DNA of 64,000 bases from Deltaproteobacteria bacterium (GTDB lineage: Bacteria; Desulfobacterota; Desulfobacteria; Desulfobacterales; SURF-15): NCBI GenBank assembly GCA_019309565.1, contig JAFDFZ010000006.1:1-64000 (forward strand). Reading direction: 5' to 3'. This document shows, piece after piece, positions 20,325 through 31,688 of the stretch (its first letter is position 1; the number at the start of each line of letters is the position of its first letter). The notes below the pieces were generated by a model. It was not told the origin of the DNA, did no database searches, and was given only the letters and a program-made list of their open reading frames with translations. The translations under genes were made by a program, and so were the position numbers.

Positions 20325-21251
20325 ATGCATAGAAAATTATCTGTTTGCATAATACCCAATAGCGGTGGTCCCATCAAGCAAATCAATGCCTCCAGAACGT
20401 TATTGTATGCTTTAAGTTTTGCTATAGCAGGGTTTTTCATTGTTTTAGGGTTTGTTTTATATGATTACGCGAGGCTGAGAAAAATATCTTTCAATACGTG
20501 GAGATTGAAATCCCGTATCCAAAACAATCTGGAAGAGATAACCGCACAACGAAAACAGATTCAAAAGTTTGCAAAAGAGATCAATTCACTGAAATCGAAA
20601 CTTCTCGTATTAAGGAATTCTGAGGAAAAAATTAGAATCATAGCCAATATCGAGCAGCAGGACAGCCGGGAAACCCTTTTCGGGGTGGGAGGATCACTTC
20701 CTGAAGATTTAAACGCCCAAATTGATCTATCCCAAAAACACAACAGTCTGATTCGTGAAATGCACCGCCAGGTGGAACAACTGCATGTTGCCATAAAACA
20801 TCAATACAATCGATTCGATTCCCTCTTAAAGCATCTTGAAAGGAAACAAAACATTCTTGCCTGTACACCGTCCATCAGACCTGTAGACGGCTGGATCACG
20901 TCGCGGTTTGGGAATCGCATTTCCCCTTTTACCGGTCTGCGGGAGTTCCATAAGGGATTGGATATTGCAGCAAGAAGGGGAACCCCGGTGGCGGCAACCG
21001 CCGATGGGATTGTAACATATGTCGGTTACAAAGGTCAATTGGGCAAGGTGATCGTGATCGATCACGGTTATGGTATGGTGACCCGGTATGGCCACATTCA
21101 AAAAGCCTTGAAAAAACGAGGCGATAGGGTAAAGAGAGGTGAGAAAATCGCCTTGGTTGGCGACTCTGGAAGAACTACCGGACCTCACGTTCATTATGAG
21201 GTCCTATTGAACGGACTGCCTGTTAATCCGGAAAAATATATTTTTGATTAA
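20325..21251 (+). CDS. Membrane-anchored M23 family (LytM-like) metallopeptidase with coiled coil
   Basis: TSRFGNRISPFTGLREFHKGLDIAARRGTPVAATADGIVTYVG...VIDHGYGMVTRYGH...GPHVHYEV; N-terminal TM and coiled coil. Confidence 0.95.
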   Translation: MHRKLSVCIIPNSGGPIKQINASRTLLYALSFAIAGFFIVLGFVLYDYARLRKISFNTWRLKSRIQNNLEEITAQRKQIQKFAKEINSLKSKLLVLRNSEEKIRIIANIEQQDSRETLFGVGGSLPEDLNAQIDLSQKHNSLIREMHRQVEQLHVAIKHQYNRFDSLLKHLERKQNILACTPSIRPVDGWITSRFGNRISPFTGLREFHKGLDIAARRGTPVAATADGIVTYVGYKGQLGKVIVIDHGYGMVTRYGHIQKALKKRGDRVKRGEKIALVGDSGRTTGPHVHYEVLLNGLPVNPEKYIFD

Positions 21252-21265
21252 AGTATAGGGAAAAA

Positions 21266-21432
21266 CGGCGAAGCCCAATTGCTTTGACAAGCTTAAGAGG
21301 TGCGCGCTCGCCCTTTTGAATCCCCTTAGGGGTGCGCAAAGCGCAATTCAGCAGGGCTCGCTGTCTCGGTTCAACCGCCCTTAAAATGGGCTGCTTTTTT
21401 CGAGTAGACTATTGGAAAAAGCGTAGTTTCTT
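21266..21432. repeat. Mosaic of three dispersed intergenic repeat modules
   Basis: GCGAAGCCCAATTGCT shared with 51121- and 61146-; 21304-21371 is an inverted copy of 32633-32700; 21370-21432 matches 34977-35040 and, more weakly, 161-212. Confidence 0.75.
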
Positions 21433-21648
21433 AAAACCCACCTTTGCATTATTGAATAGATTATCTTACCTCGTCCATCTTACGTGAAACATATTAATAA
21501 AGCTCAAGTTTTATGACCCAAACAGCGAAGTTTTATCTTGTGTGATGCAACCAATAGCATGTATAATATTTATTAAACCGAGTCGGTTCCAGGTTCAGTG
21601 GGTTCGGGGCCAGAGGAGATTAAACCACAAAGCATAGGCATACTTTCA

Positions 21649-24171
21649 ATGATACTTAATTTTTTAACCAAAGTTTTTGGCAGCAAAAACGAGCGGGAAC
21701 TCAGGAAGCTTCAGCCTTACGTTGAAAAGGTCAATGCGCTTGAGCCTGAAATGCAGGCTAAAAGCGATGAACAATTAAGAGCCCAGACAGGTAAATTCAA
21801 GGAACGCTTAGCACAGGGGGCTTCGATGGAAGATATACTTCCCGAGGCCTTTGCCGCGGTTCGAGAAGCTTCTGTTCGAACGCTTCACATGCGACACTTT
21901 GATTGTCAGATTATCGGTGGCATTGTTCTTCACCAGGGTAAAATCGCCGAGATGAAGACTGGTGAGGGAAAAACTTTGGCCGCCACCCTTCCCGCTTATC
22001 TAAATGCTTTAACGGGCAAGGGGGTACATATCGTTACCGTAAACGATTATCTTGCAAAGCGTGATACCGAATGGATGGGACACATATATAAGTTTCTTGG
22101 TCTCACGGTTGGAACCGTCGTTCACGGAATGGATGACGCGCAACGCCAGGTTGCGTATCGGTCGGACATCACTTACGGTACCAACAACGAATTCGGCTTT
22201 GACTACCTCAGGGACAATATGAAATTTGATCGAAGCTCCCTTGTTCAGAAAGAGTTAAACTATGCCATCGTGGATGAGGTGGACAGCATTTTGATTGACG
22301 AGGCAAGAACGCCGCTGATCATCTCGGGTCCTGCGGAAAAATCCACTCACCTCTACTACCAGGTCAACAGCATCATCCCGCGACTGGTTCGAGACAGGGA
22401 TTACAGCATCGACGAAAAGGCCCGAACAGCCGTGCTGACTGAGGAGGGAGTTGCTCATGCGGAAAGACTGCTTAAGGTGGAGAACTTATACGATCCGAAA
22501 AACATCGAACTGTTGCATCATATCAATCAGGCGCTCAAGGCGCATACCCTGTTTAAACGCGATGTGGATTATATCGTAAAGGATGGAGAGGTTGTTATCG
22601 TTGATGAATTTACGGGCAGGCTGATGCCGGGTAGGCGATACAGCGAAGGGTTGCATCAGGCGCTTGAGGCAAAGGAAAACGTAAGCATCGAAAACGAGAA
22701 CCAAACCCTGGCATCCATCACATTTCAGAACTACTTTCGTATGTACAACAAACTGGCCGGAATGACGGGAACCGCGGACACGGAAGCGGCTGAATTCAAA
22801 AAAATATATGATCTGGATGTCATTGTTATCCCAACTAACGAACCCATGATCCGGATCGATCATTCGGATGTCATCTATAAGAGCAAGCGAGAAAAATACA
22901 ATGCTGTGCTGGACGAAATAGAGGATCTGTATGAAAAGGGACAGCCCGTGCTGGTGGGTACCATTTCCATCGATGTATCCGAACATCTCAGTAAGATGCT
23001 GAAAAAGCGAGGAATACCTCATTCTGTGCTCAATGCTAAGAATCATGAAAAAGAGGCAGAAATTGTCGCCATGGCAGGGCAGAAACATGCGGTAACCATT
23101 TCAACCAACATGGCAGGCCGTGGCACCGATATCGTTCTGGGTGATGGGGTTGTTGAGCTTGGAGGATTACATATTCTCGGCACGGAAAGACATGAGAGCC
23201 GAAGAATCGACAACCAGCTAAGAGGGCGATCCGGAAGGCAGGGAGATCCAGGGTCATCGAGGTTTTATTTGTCGCTGGAAGACGATCTTTTGAGGATTTT
23301 TGGCGGAGAACGAATTACAGGGATCATGGAAAAACTGGGAATGCAGGAAGGCGAACCTATCGAACACAACCTTATAAGCAAAGCCATTGAAAATGCCCAA
23401 CGAAAAGTTGAGGGTCACAATTTTGACATAAGAAAGCATTTGCTGGAATACGATGATGTAATGAACCAGCAGCGAGAGGTGATTTATCGGCAGCGAAGGG
23501 AGATTCTGGATGGAAAGGATTTGAAAGAATCCATAGAAGAGATGATTCGTGAAAAGGCGGATGAGATTGTCGATATTTTTGCAAACGAAAACACTCTGCC
23601 CGAAGAGTGGGATATCAAAGGCCTTAAGAAGGCGGTTTTTAAGCAATACAATATCCGGTTGAACATGGAACGGACATCTATGGATGGTATGTCCAAGGAA
23701 GATCTGTCTCAAATGATTGTTGATAAGGCTTTGAAGGTTTACAGAGAGAAAGAATCAGCCGTGGGGGAAGAGGAGTTTCGACATTTAGAACGAATGGTCA
23801 TGCTTCAGACAATTGACAGTCTGTGGAAAGATCACCTGTTGAGCATGGATCATCTAAAAGAGGGCATTGGGCTCAGAGGGTATGCCCAGCAAAACCCCTT
23901 GATTGTTTATAAAAAAGAAGGTTATGAGATGTTTCAAGACATGATTGCCAGGGTTAAAGAAGAGACCCTGGCAATTCTTTTTAGAATTCAGCTTGAACAG
24001 CCGGATATGGTCGATGATTTTCGGCTGACAAAAGAACAGGATCTTGTGTTTTCTCATGGAGAAGAGGCGCCGAAAAAGCAACCGGTAAAACGAGCTGAGA
24101 AAAAGATTGGCCGCAATGCTCCGTGTCCCTGCGGAAGCGGAAAAAAATATAAAAAGTGCTGTGGAAGATAG
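21649..24171 (+). CDS. secA: Preprotein translocase ATPase subunit
   Basis: [55 protein letters not shown]-terminal zinc motif [16 protein letters not shown]. Confidence 0.99.
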   Translation: MILNFLTKVFGSKNERELRKLQPYVEKVNALEPEMQAKSDEQLRAQTGKFKERLAQGASMEDILPEAFAAVREASVRTLHMRHFDCQIIGGIVLHQGKIAEMKTGEGKTLAATLPAYLNALTGKGVHIVTVNDYLAKRDTEWMGHIYKFLGLTVGTVVHGMDDAQRQVAYRSDITYGTNNEFGFDYLRDNMKFDRSSLVQKELNYAIVDEVDSILIDEARTPLIISGPAEKSTHLYYQVNSIIPRLVRDRDYSIDEKARTAVLTEEGVAHAERLLKVENLYDPKNIELLHHINQALKAHTLFKRDVDYIVKDGEVVIVDEFTGRLMPGRRYSEGLHQALEAKENVSIENENQTLASITFQNYFRMYNKLAGMTGTADTEAAEFKKIYDLDVIVIPTNEPMIRIDHSDVIYKSKREKYNAVLDEIEDLYEKGQPVLVGTISIDVSEHLSKMLKKRGIPHSVLNAKNHEKEAEIVAMAGQKHAVTISTNMAGRGTDIVLGDGVVELGGLHILGTERHESRRIDNQLRGRSGRQGDPGSSRFYLSLEDDLLRIFGGERITGIMEKLGMQEGEPIEHNLISKAIENAQRKVEGHNFDIRKHLLEYDDVMNQQREVIYRQRREILDGKDLKESIEEMIREKADEIVDIFANENTLPEEWDIKGLKKAVFKQYNIRLNMERTSMDGMSKEDLSQMIVDKALKVYREKESAVGEEEFRHLERMVMLQTIDSLWKDHLLSMDHLKEGIGLRGYAQQNPLIVYKKEGYEMFQDMIARVKEETLAILFRIQLEQPDMVDDFRLTKEQDLVFSHGEEAPKKQPVKRAEKKIGRNAPCPCGSGKKYKKCCGR

Positions 24172-24511
24172 AAACTGAAAAGGCTTTACAAGCCAGGCTG
24201 CCAATGATTATAATTTAGCAAACGAGCCAAAGTTCACCCTGTTGGTTGCAAAACGAATCAAAGGGCACGGTTATTATGATGCTGATAAATCATGTATGCA
24301 GACCGTTTGGCTATGTGGTTTATGCAGCTACAGAGTTTATCCGCACCGGCTAAAGTCAAGGATAATTTCCATTCGCAAGTGTGCTGTTCATCTATTATAA
24401 TATTGAATTTGTACCGGGTGGAAGATAGGGTAAAAGTTTGTGGTTGGATCGAACTCCGCTTTAATGAAAGCCGGCACTCAAGACGCTATGGGCTATGGTA
24501 AAGTTTGTATC

Positions 24512-24540
24512 TTGACTACGGCTTTTCTTCAGGTTAAAAA
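24512..24540 (+). promoter_or_regulatory. Candidate promoter for clpS
   Basis: TTGACT (24512-24517), 17-bp spacer, TAAAAA (24535-24540). Confidence 0.3.
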
Positions 24541-24594
24541 TATATATCGAAAAAATGTTGTACCGAAAGAGGATATGGGCATGGGGGAGTAAGC

Positions 24595-24909
24595 ATGAGC
24601 GAGGATCGACCCGATTTGGAAGAATTGGTGACATCCGATTCGGAAACGGATCTAAAAGAGCCGCCCATGTACAGAGTTCTTCTGCACAATGATGACTACA
24701 CAACGATGGAGTTTGTGGTTGAAATTCTGATGTACGTTTTTCAAAAACCCATTGAAGAAGCCACCCGGATCATGTTGAATGTGCACAGAAATGGTATCGG
24801 CATCTGTGGCTCTTACACCTATGAAGTGGCCGAAACAAAAGTCGACACCGTCCATACTCTGGCAAGAGAAAACGGCTTTCCCTTGAAGTGTTCTATGGAA
24901 GAGGAATGA
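24595..24909 (+). CDS. clpS: ATP-dependent Clp protease adaptor
   Basis: [23 protein letters not shown]...[21 protein letters not shown]. Confidence 0.97.
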   Translation: MSEDRPDLEELVTSDSETDLKEPPMYRVLLHNDDYTTMEFVVEILMYVFQKPIEEATRIMLNVHRNGIGICGSYTYEVAETKVDTVHTLARENGFPLKCSMEEE

Positions 24910-24912
24910 GCT

Positions 24913-27168
24913 ATGATTAACAAGGAATTGAGCATCACCCTTGGTTTTGCGGTAAGAGAAGCAAAAAAAAGGCGTCATGAATATGTGTGCATCGAGCATG
25001 TGTTGTACGCTATCTTACACGACAGTACTGGAATTGATATCGTCGAGAGCTGTTCGGGAAACGTTGAAAACTTGAAACATAAGTTAGAGATCTTTTTCGA
25101 GGATCACTTGGAACAGATTCCCGAAGGCAAGGAGTATGTTCTTCAACAGACGGTGGGGTTTCAAAGAGTGATCCAAAGAGCGGTAAACCATGCTCGTTCT
25201 GCCGAAAAACAGGAGGTGACCATAGGCGATATTCTGGTATCGATATTCCAGGAAAAGGATTCCCACGCCGCATACTTCATGAGCCAGGAAGGAATTACAC
25301 GGTTGGATGTTCTGAATTATATTTCCCACGGCATCTCTGACGCATCTTATCGTCAACTGCCGGGTGGATTTTTCAAAACAGAGAAAAGCGAAAAAAAGAA
25401 AAAGTCTGATCCTCTTGAGATGTTCACCGTGGACCTTGTGGAACGGGCGGCTTTAGGAAAATTAGACCCCCTTATCGGAAGAAAGACCGAGATTGAGAGA
25501 ACCATTCAGGTGCTTTGCAGACGCCGCAAGAACAATCCGGTGTTCGTGGGAGATCCGGGGGTTGGAAAGACTGCCATGGCAGAGGGATTGGCACAAAAGA
25601 TTTGTAAAAAAGAAGTTCCCGATTTGCTTAAAAATTTCCGGATCTATTCCCTTGATCTCGGTGGCATGCTGGCCGGGACCAAATTCCGTGGAGATTTTGA
25701 ACAACGCTTAAAGGGGGTTATCACTGCACTGCAGAAGAAAAAGGATGTCATACTGTTTATTGATGAAATCCACACCGTAGTGGGAGCCGGAGCTACCAGC
25801 GGTGGCTCCATGGACGCTTCAAATATACTCAAACCAGCACTTGCTACAGGCGATTTGCGGTGCATCGGCTCCACGACCTATGAAGAGTACAAGAACCATT
25901 TTGAAAAGGACCGGGCGCTGTCCCGGCGTTTTGAGAAAATCGAAATCCCTGAACCTCCCATCTCCGAGTCCATAAAGATACTCAAGGGGCTTCGGTCCTA
26001 CTACGAGGATTACCATGGGATTGCATATACGGATGCCGCATTGAAAGCGGCGGTTGAATTGTCGGCAAAATATATCAACGACCGGTATCTTCCCGACAAG
26101 GCCATAGATGTCATTGACGAAGCCGGGGCCTTTATACGGCTAAACGGGGGGCCTAACAGAAAGAAGATACATCCTTCGGATATTGAAAAGATAGTCGCTA
26201 AAATCGCAAAAATCCCCAATCGAAGTGTATCCAGTTCGGATCGATTGCAACTGGAAACTCTTGCGGATAGACTCAAGCAGGTGGTGTTTGGTCAGGATGA
26301 CGCAATTGAAGCGCTGGTTACCGCGATAAAGCGTTCTCGTGCAGGGCTTGGGTCTCCTGAAAGGCCCATCGGCTCCTTTCTGTTCACAGGTCCCACCGGG
26401 GTGGGAAAGACCGAGGTCGCCCGACAGGTGGCAAGACTGCTGGGGGTTGAATTCATTCGGTTCGATATGAGCGAATACATGGAAAAACATGCAGTTGCAC
26501 GCCTGATCGGAGCCCCACCCGGTTATATCGGATTCGATCAGGGTGGGCTGCTGACCGATTCGATACGAAAACACCCGTACAGTGTGTTGCTGCTGGATGA
26601 GATCGAAAAGGCTCACATTGATCTGTATAGCATTTTGCTTCAGGTTCTGGATCATGCCACCTTGACCGATAATACCGGAAAGAAGGCGGATTTTCGAAAT
26701 GTCATCGTTATGATGACCTCCAATGCTGGAGCAAGAGAAATGAGCAGCCACACAATCGGCTTCAGGGAAGCATCGGATGAAACCGCCTCCAAAGGGAAAA
26801 AAGCCGTTGAGCGCTTTTTCAGTCCGGAGTTCAGAAATCGTCTGGATGGCATCATCACTTTTAATTCTCTTACAGTGGAAATCATGGAAAGGGTGGTCGA
26901 GAAGTTCATGGCTGAATTGAAGTCACAGCTTTCCATCAAGAAGGTAACCCTTTCCCTTTCACCTGCAGCGCGAACCTGGCTGGCTAAAAGAGGGCACGAT
27001 CCCAAGATGGGAGCTCGACCCCTTGGCAGACTTATTCAAAGAGAAATCAAAGATGTTCTTTCAGAGGAGTTGCTGTTTGGGCGTCTTGAAAATGGTGGCC
27101 ATGTTTTCATAGGCGTCGAGAATGAAAAACTCACCTTCGATATACAAAGTTCAAAACCCACAGAGTGA
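24913..27168 (+). CDS. clpA: ATP-dependent Clp protease ATP-binding subunit
   Basis: Two AAA modules ([33 protein letters not shown]), ClpN domain, adjacent to clpS. Confidence 0.98.
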   Translation: MINKELSITLGFAVREAKKRRHEYVCIEHVLYAILHDSTGIDIVESCSGNVENLKHKLEIFFEDHLEQIPEGKEYVLQQTVGFQRVIQRAVNHARSAEKQEVTIGDILVSIFQEKDSHAAYFMSQEGITRLDVLNYISHGISDASYRQLPGGFFKTEKSEKKKKSDPLEMFTVDLVERAALGKLDPLIGRKTEIERTIQVLCRRRKNNPVFVGDPGVGKTAMAEGLAQKICKKEVPDLLKNFRIYSLDLGGMLAGTKFRGDFEQRLKGVITALQKKKDVILFIDEIHTVVGAGATSGGSMDASNILKPALATGDLRCIGSTTYEEYKNHFEKDRALSRRFEKIEIPEPPISESIKILKGLRSYYEDYHGIAYTDAALKAAVELSAKYINDRYLPDKAIDVIDEAGAFIRLNGGPNRKKIHPSDIEKIVAKIAKIPNRSVSSSDRLQLETLADRLKQVVFGQDDAIEALVTAIKRSRAGLGSPERPIGSFLFTGPTGVGKTEVARQVARLLGVEFIRFDMSEYMEKHAVARLIGAPPGYIGFDQGGLLTDSIRKHPYSVLLLDEIEKAHIDLYSILLQVLDHATLTDNTGKKADFRNVIVMMTSNAGAREMSSHTIGFREASDETASKGKKAVERFFSPEFRNRLDGIITFNSLTVEIMERVVEKFMAELKSQLSIKKVTLSLSPAARTWLAKRGHDPKMGARPLGRLIQREIKDVLSEELLFGRLENGGHVFIGVENEKLTFDIQSSKPTE

Positions 27169-27375
27169 TGTTTGATTGTTGACCCGAAACGACAGGTGCA
27201 TACTCTTTTCTTGCTTGGCGGGTTTAAAAGGTCTTCAAAATAAACCTACACCCTTCAGGCTGCTCGATTAAAGGCACACTAATTCGCTGAAAACAGCCAC
27301 CCGTTTCAAAATACGACTATTATGCGTATGCCAGAATTTCACCGAGAATTGCTGTAAGGCCCGCTTTCAGATCTA

Positions 27376-28074
27376 ATGCCTGTCTATCTGCTATCGGATG
27401 AACTCGTTTTTCCCCCACCGGCCCTGGCTCGAAAAGACGGCTTGCTGGCTGTTGGTGGCGATCTGAATCCGGATCGGCTTCTTCTGGCATACCGGCTGGG
27501 AATCTTTCCGTGGTATTCAGAGGGTGAGCCAATTCTTTGGTGGTCTCCGGATCCTCGCCTTGTACTTTACCCAGGGGAGTTGAGGATTTCAAAAAGTCTT
27601 AAGAAAGTAATCAGAAGAGGAGTTTTCCGCTTGAGTATGGATACAGCCTTTGAGCCTGTCATTCGGGAATGCGCGGTGGTTCGATCTGAAAGGGGCGAAA
27701 GGACCTGGATCACTGAGGAGATGATCGAATCATACTGCAAACTGCACCAGTCAGGTTTTGCACACTCTGTTGAAGTCTGGCAGGGCAGACTACTTGCTGG
27801 CGGCCTTTACGGTGTTTCGCTCGGGAAATGCTTTTTCGGTGAATCCATGTTTACTCGAATCAACAACGCATCAAAGGTGGCCCTGGTGGGCTTAACAGCA
27901 TACCTTAAGGCAAATGCCTTTGATTTCATCGACTGCCAGGTTACCACCGGACACCTTTTACGTATCGGTGCAAGAGAAATTCCCCGACATGAATTTTTAA
28001 AGCAGTTAAGAAGAGCATTGAATGCGCCAACCAAAAGGGGCAGGTGGCACTTTGACCAGGAACCGATCATTTGA
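27376..28074 (+). CDS. aat: Leucyl/phenylalanyl-tRNA--protein transferase
   Basis: FPPPALARKDGLLAVGGDLNPDRLLLAYRLGIFPWYSEGEPILWWSPDPR; GVSLGKCFFGESMF. Confidence 0.98.
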   Translation: MPVYLLSDELVFPPPALARKDGLLAVGGDLNPDRLLLAYRLGIFPWYSEGEPILWWSPDPRLVLYPGELRISKSLKKVIRRGVFRLSMDTAFEPVIRECAVVRSERGERTWITEEMIESYCKLHQSGFAHSVEVWQGRLLAGGLYGVSLGKCFFGESMFTRINNASKVALVGLTAYLKANAFDFIDCQVTTGHLLRIGAREIPRHEFLKQLRRALNAPTKRGRWHFDQEPII

Positions 28075-28227
28075 TATTTGGCACCTTCCCAATGTTGTTA
28101 TTGTGGAGGGAGATGCGTGTGAGAGAATAGGGGGCGCAGTTTTTTGTTTTATTATTATACAGTGGCCTGTGGCATGTTTTCTGCTGGAACCGAAACATGG
28201 CATAAAATCTAAAATTGGATACTATTA

Positions 28228-28953
28228 ATGAAAGCAGTTATACTCAGCGACTTACATCTGGGGTCTCGATACTTTTTTTATGAGCAGTTTGAGGGGCTTA
28301 TCAAAAATATCCCTGAAACCTATGAACTCATTCTTAATGGAGATATCCTTGACCATCCTCATCAGAGAATAGATTTTCCTCACCTGCAGGTTTTGAATCT
28401 AATTCAGCAGCAGTCCCGGCGGAGAAAGGTGGTCTGGATTACGGGAAACCATGATAACGGCTACATTCCGGAGAAATTCGGGAATGTACACTTCAAATCG
28501 GTATACGCTCTTGAAAAAAGGTTGCTAATCGTCCACGGGCATGATTTTGATGAGATAATGCCTAGAAATCAGGCCTTTATGCGAGTGTTTACCATGCTTC
28601 ACAAATTGAGGGTTCGATTGGGCGCAAAGCCGGTTCATGTTGCGAAATACGCAAAGAGGTGGAAGATTTTTTACAAAATCCTTCGGGAAAATGTAATGAA
28701 AAATGCGATAGAATGTGCCAGACGGAATGGATATCAGGCGGTTGTGTGCGGGCACACCCATTTTCCGGAGGATATTGTGTATCATGGCATCCGGTATATC
28801 AATACCGGCGCATGGACAGAGCTCCCGTTGTATTTTCTTCTGGTTACAGACCATGAAATGACACTTAAGAGGATAGGCGAGTGTGCTGACGATCGGAGTG
28901 GGCGGCTCTGTCTTGTTGGTTCGGAGCGAAGATTGGCTACATATTCGAGGTAG
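28228..28953 (+). CDS. Metallophosphoesterase, UDP-2,3-diacylglucosamine diphosphatase-like
   Basis: LSDLHLGSRYFF, NGDILDH, GNHDNGY, VHGHDFDE, VCGHTHFPE. Confidence 0.85.
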   Translation: MKAVILSDLHLGSRYFFYEQFEGLIKNIPETYELILNGDILDHPHQRIDFPHLQVLNLIQQQSRRRKVVWITGNHDNGYIPEKFGNVHFKSVYALEKRLLIVHGHDFDEIMPRNQAFMRVFTMLHKLRVRLGAKPVHVAKYAKRWKIFYKILRENVMKNAIECARRNGYQAVVCGHTHFPEDIVYHGIRYINTGAWTELPLYFLLVTDHEMTLKRIGECADDRSGRLCLVGSERRLATYSR

Positions 28954-29155
28954 AAAATTGAATGACAATGGATGGCCTTACATCGTGGTTACTCCGCCAA
29001 GAGTGTATGTAGTGACGGCTTCGGTTACAATTTCCTGTCGTTGGGTTTCAGGGTCCTTTTTATCCTGACTTGTTTCCCCCCAGTGTACAAGGAATCGACC
29101 TCATCTGTCATCTGACCTTACCGTTTCCCCTGAATACAGAAATCGAAACATACCG

Positions 29156-29190
29156 CCAACTGCCCACTGCTAACTGCTCACTGCTCACTC
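29156..29190. repeat. Five tandem 7-bp units (consensus CYNACTG)
   Basis: ccaactg|cccactg|ctaactg|ctcactg|ctcactc. Confidence 0.7.
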
Positions 29191-29226
29191 AATAGTCGAT
29201 CCCCGAATGCGCGGGGGCGGTAGGCA

Positions 29227-29937
29227 TTAAGTTAACTGGAAATACACCCGTTTTACATCTTCGTTATCCATAAGTTCTTTGCTTTTTCCTTCAAGCCCTA
29301 TTTTGCCATGTTCCATGATATACACACGCTCTGTCAGCTCAAGCGCCAGGCTGGCGTCCTGCTCGACAACCATAACCGTAATTCCCGATTTCCAGATATC
29401 GAGAATGCTCTGGGCCAATTGGTTTTTCACAAGAGGTGAGAGGCCCATCGATGGTTCGTCCATCATCAATAATCTGGGTTTGCTCATAAGTGAGCGTCCT
29501 ATGGCCAGCATCTGTTGTTCGCCCCCGCTTAAGGTTCCGGCCGTTTGTTTTTTTCTGTCTTTGAGAACAGGAAACAGATTGTATACATATGAAAGATCAT
29601 CTTCAATTCCATCTCTGTCCTTTCGAAGAAATGCGCCCATTTCAAGATTTTCCTCAACTGTAAAATCAGTAAAAATCTGTCTTCTTTCCGGACAATGAAT
29701 AATTCCCTTGCTGATGATTTCGTGCGGTTGAAGTTTATCGATTCTCTCGCCCCGGTAATAAATTTCACCTTCAACCGGCACCACACCGGAGATGGCACGC
29801 AGAAGCGTGGACTTTCCTGCTCCGTTCGGCCCTACAACACCGACCAGCTCCCCTGAATTCAGGTAAATGTTCATACCATTCAACGCGATGGCCTTGCCAT
29901 AAAGAACCCTTAGGTTTTTTACTTCCAGCAGATACAA
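29227..29937 (-). CDS. livF: Branched-chain amino acid-type ABC transporter ATP-binding protein
   Basis: GPNGAGKSTLLRAISG, LSGGEQQMLAIGRSLMSKPRLLMMDEPSMGLSP; TTG start at 29937 with AGGAG upstream preferred. Confidence 0.93.
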   Translation of the reverse strand: MYLLEVKNLRVLYGKAIALNGMNIYLNSGELVGVVGPNGAGKSTLLRAISGVVPVEGEIYYRGERIDKLQPHEIISKGIIHCPERRQIFTDFTVEENLEMGAFLRKDRDGIEDDLSYVYNLFPVLKDRKKQTAGTLSGGEQQMLAIGRSLMSKPRLLMMDEPSMGLSPLVKNQLAQSILDIWKSGITVMVVEQDASLALELTERVYIMEHGKIGLEGKSKELMDNEDVKRVYFQLT

Positions 29938-29938
29938 C

Positions 29939-30676
29939 TCATTGTCTCCTTTCCCCCAGATAGGCTTCAATTACTTTCTGGTCATTCATGATTTCTTTAG
30001 GGGTTCCTTCTGCGATCTTTTCTCCGAACACAATGGCCACCACCCGTTCAACCAGTTTGAGAAGGTCCCTGAGGCGATGTTCTATAATGACGATGGTCTG
30101 GCCATTGCGGTGCATGCGCTTAATACATGAAGCTAAAACCTTCGCATCTGCCAAATCCAGTCCGGAAAAGGGCTCATCCAGCAGCAGAAGATCCGGTTCT
30201 GTTGCCATTGCACGCGCAATGTCCAGAAGACGCAATTCCCCGAAAGCCAGATTCTTTACCTGTTCGTTGAATCGATTCTCCAGGCCCATTTCCGCCAGAA
30301 ATTCAATGGCAACTTTCCACGGCTTCTTTCCATGGCTTCGTTGATGCCTTGCCCGGTGAGAGTAACAGGGTATCATCACGTTTTCCAGCACTTTCATCTC
30401 TTTGAAAAGATCCACTAATTGAAAGGTACGAGACATTCCATGATTGACGATCTCAAAGGATTTTAGATGGGTTATATTTTTATTTTTAAACCAGACTTCG
30501 CCCGCATCCGGTCGAATAAACCCGGTGATCAGGTTAAAAATGGTTGTCTTCCCAGCCCCGTTGGGCCCTATTATACCCACAAGTTCACCCCGTTTCACCG
30601 TAAGATCAAACCCGGTCAGTGCCTGCAGCCCCCCGAACGCTTTGCTTAGCCCTTTAATCTCAAGTATGGTTTCCAT
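29939..30676 (-). CDS. livG: Branched-chain amino acid-type ABC transporter ATP-binding protein
   Basis: GPNGAGKTTIFNLITGFIRPDAGEV, MSRTFQLVDLF, LLLDEPFSGLD. Confidence 0.95.
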   Translation of the reverse strand: METILEIKGLSKAFGGLQALTGFDLTVKRGELVGIIGPNGAGKTTIFNLITGFIRPDAGEVWFKNKNITHLKSFEIVNHGMSRTFQLVDLFKEMKVLENVMIPCYSHRARHQRSHGKKPWKVAIEFLAEMGLENRFNEQVKNLAFGELRLLDIARAMATEPDLLLLDEPFSGLDLADAKVLASCIKRMHRNGQTIVIIEHRLRDLLKLVERVVAIVFGEKIAEGTPKEIMNDQKVIEAYLGERRQ

Positions 30677-30704
30677 TCATTTTGCCTTTCCGAAGGATGC
30701 TTTT

Positions 30705-31667
30705 TTAGCTTCGCTGCTGGCCTGAAACACGGTGCAGACCGCGCGTGATGATGTCAAGCAATCCCTTTGGAGCAAATAAGACAATAAGCACCACCGCACT
30801 GCTATATATCAAAAGGCGAAACTCCCCCATGAATCTGAGCGATTCGTTTGCCAGTGTGAGCAGGTAAGCCCCGATGATAGGTCCAATAATGCTTCCCATC
30901 CCTCCAACCACCGCCATCATGAGTACCAGGATGGAAAGCGAATCGTGGGCCATCTCCGGGCCCACGTGCATTTGGGCATGACCATACATGGCGCCTGCCA
31001 TTCCGGCAATACAGGCGCTGATAACAAATGCCACAATTTTATAAAAAGTTGTATTTATACCGGAGCCTTCACTGGTGGTCTCATTCTCGCCGATGGAGCG
31101 CAAAATGAGACCGAATGGTGATTTGGAGAAAAAGTATAAGAAAAACACAACGGCAAGCATGAAAATTCCTGAAAAATAATAATTACCAAGAGCCGTCTCC
31201 ATAAGCCAGTCGATGCCGGGAAGTCCTTCTTCACCGCCGAAGATGTCAAAACGAATCATGATCCATTTATAGAGCAATGTGGCAAAGCAGAATGTGACCG
31301 CAGCAAAGTAAGGCCCTTTTAGTCTTAACGTAAAAGAGCCGACAACAAGCCCGCAAAAGGCAGCCACCAGTCCACCGATGGGTATTGTTAACCAGTAGGT
31401 CCATCCCAGATGAATGTTCAGCAATGCACCGGTAAAACCCGCTCCTCCAATGAAAAATGCGTGGCCAAAGTTGACATTTCCGGTAAATCCGGTAAGAAGA
31501 TCCCAGCTGCAGGCCAGTATCACATAGTAATGACATAGGAAAAGAAGCTCAAGGTGATAGTCGTGCTGAAACACAAGCGGCAGCAACAGAACAACAACGC
31601 TAAATATACCCAACCCCAACAGTCTTCTGTAAATTATTTTCGGGCCAAATAAATCCTCAGGATTCAT
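30705..31667 (-). CDS. livM: Branched-chain amino acid-type ABC transporter permease
   Basis: DLLTGFTGNVNFGHAFFIGGAGF, GGMGSIIGPIIGAYLL. Confidence 0.95.
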   Translation of the reverse strand: MNPEDLFGPKIIYRRLLGLGIFSVVVLLLPLVFQHDYHLELLFLCHYYVILACSWDLLTGFTGNVNFGHAFFIGGAGFTGALLNIHLGWTYWLTIPIGGLVAAFCGLVVGSFTLRLKGPYFAAVTFCFATLLYKWIMIRFDIFGGEEGLPGIDWLMETALGNYYFSGIFMLAVVFFLYFFSKSPFGLILRSIGENETTSEGSGINTTFYKIVAFVISACIAGMAGAMYGHAQMHVGPEMAHDSLSILVLMMAVVGGMGSIIGPIIGAYLLTLANESLRFMGEFRLLIYSSAVVLIVLFAPKGLLDIITRGLHRVSGQQRS

Positions 31668-31688
31668 CTTGTCTTTCCTTTATTTCTT

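Noticed and set aside
22486-23088. 200-aa minus-strand ORF inside secA
   Set aside because: Fully antisense to the unambiguous secA coding frame; no recognisable domain.
26140-26751. 203-aa minus-strand ORF inside clpA
   Set aside because: Antisense to conserved AAA+ coding sequence; composition not protein-like.
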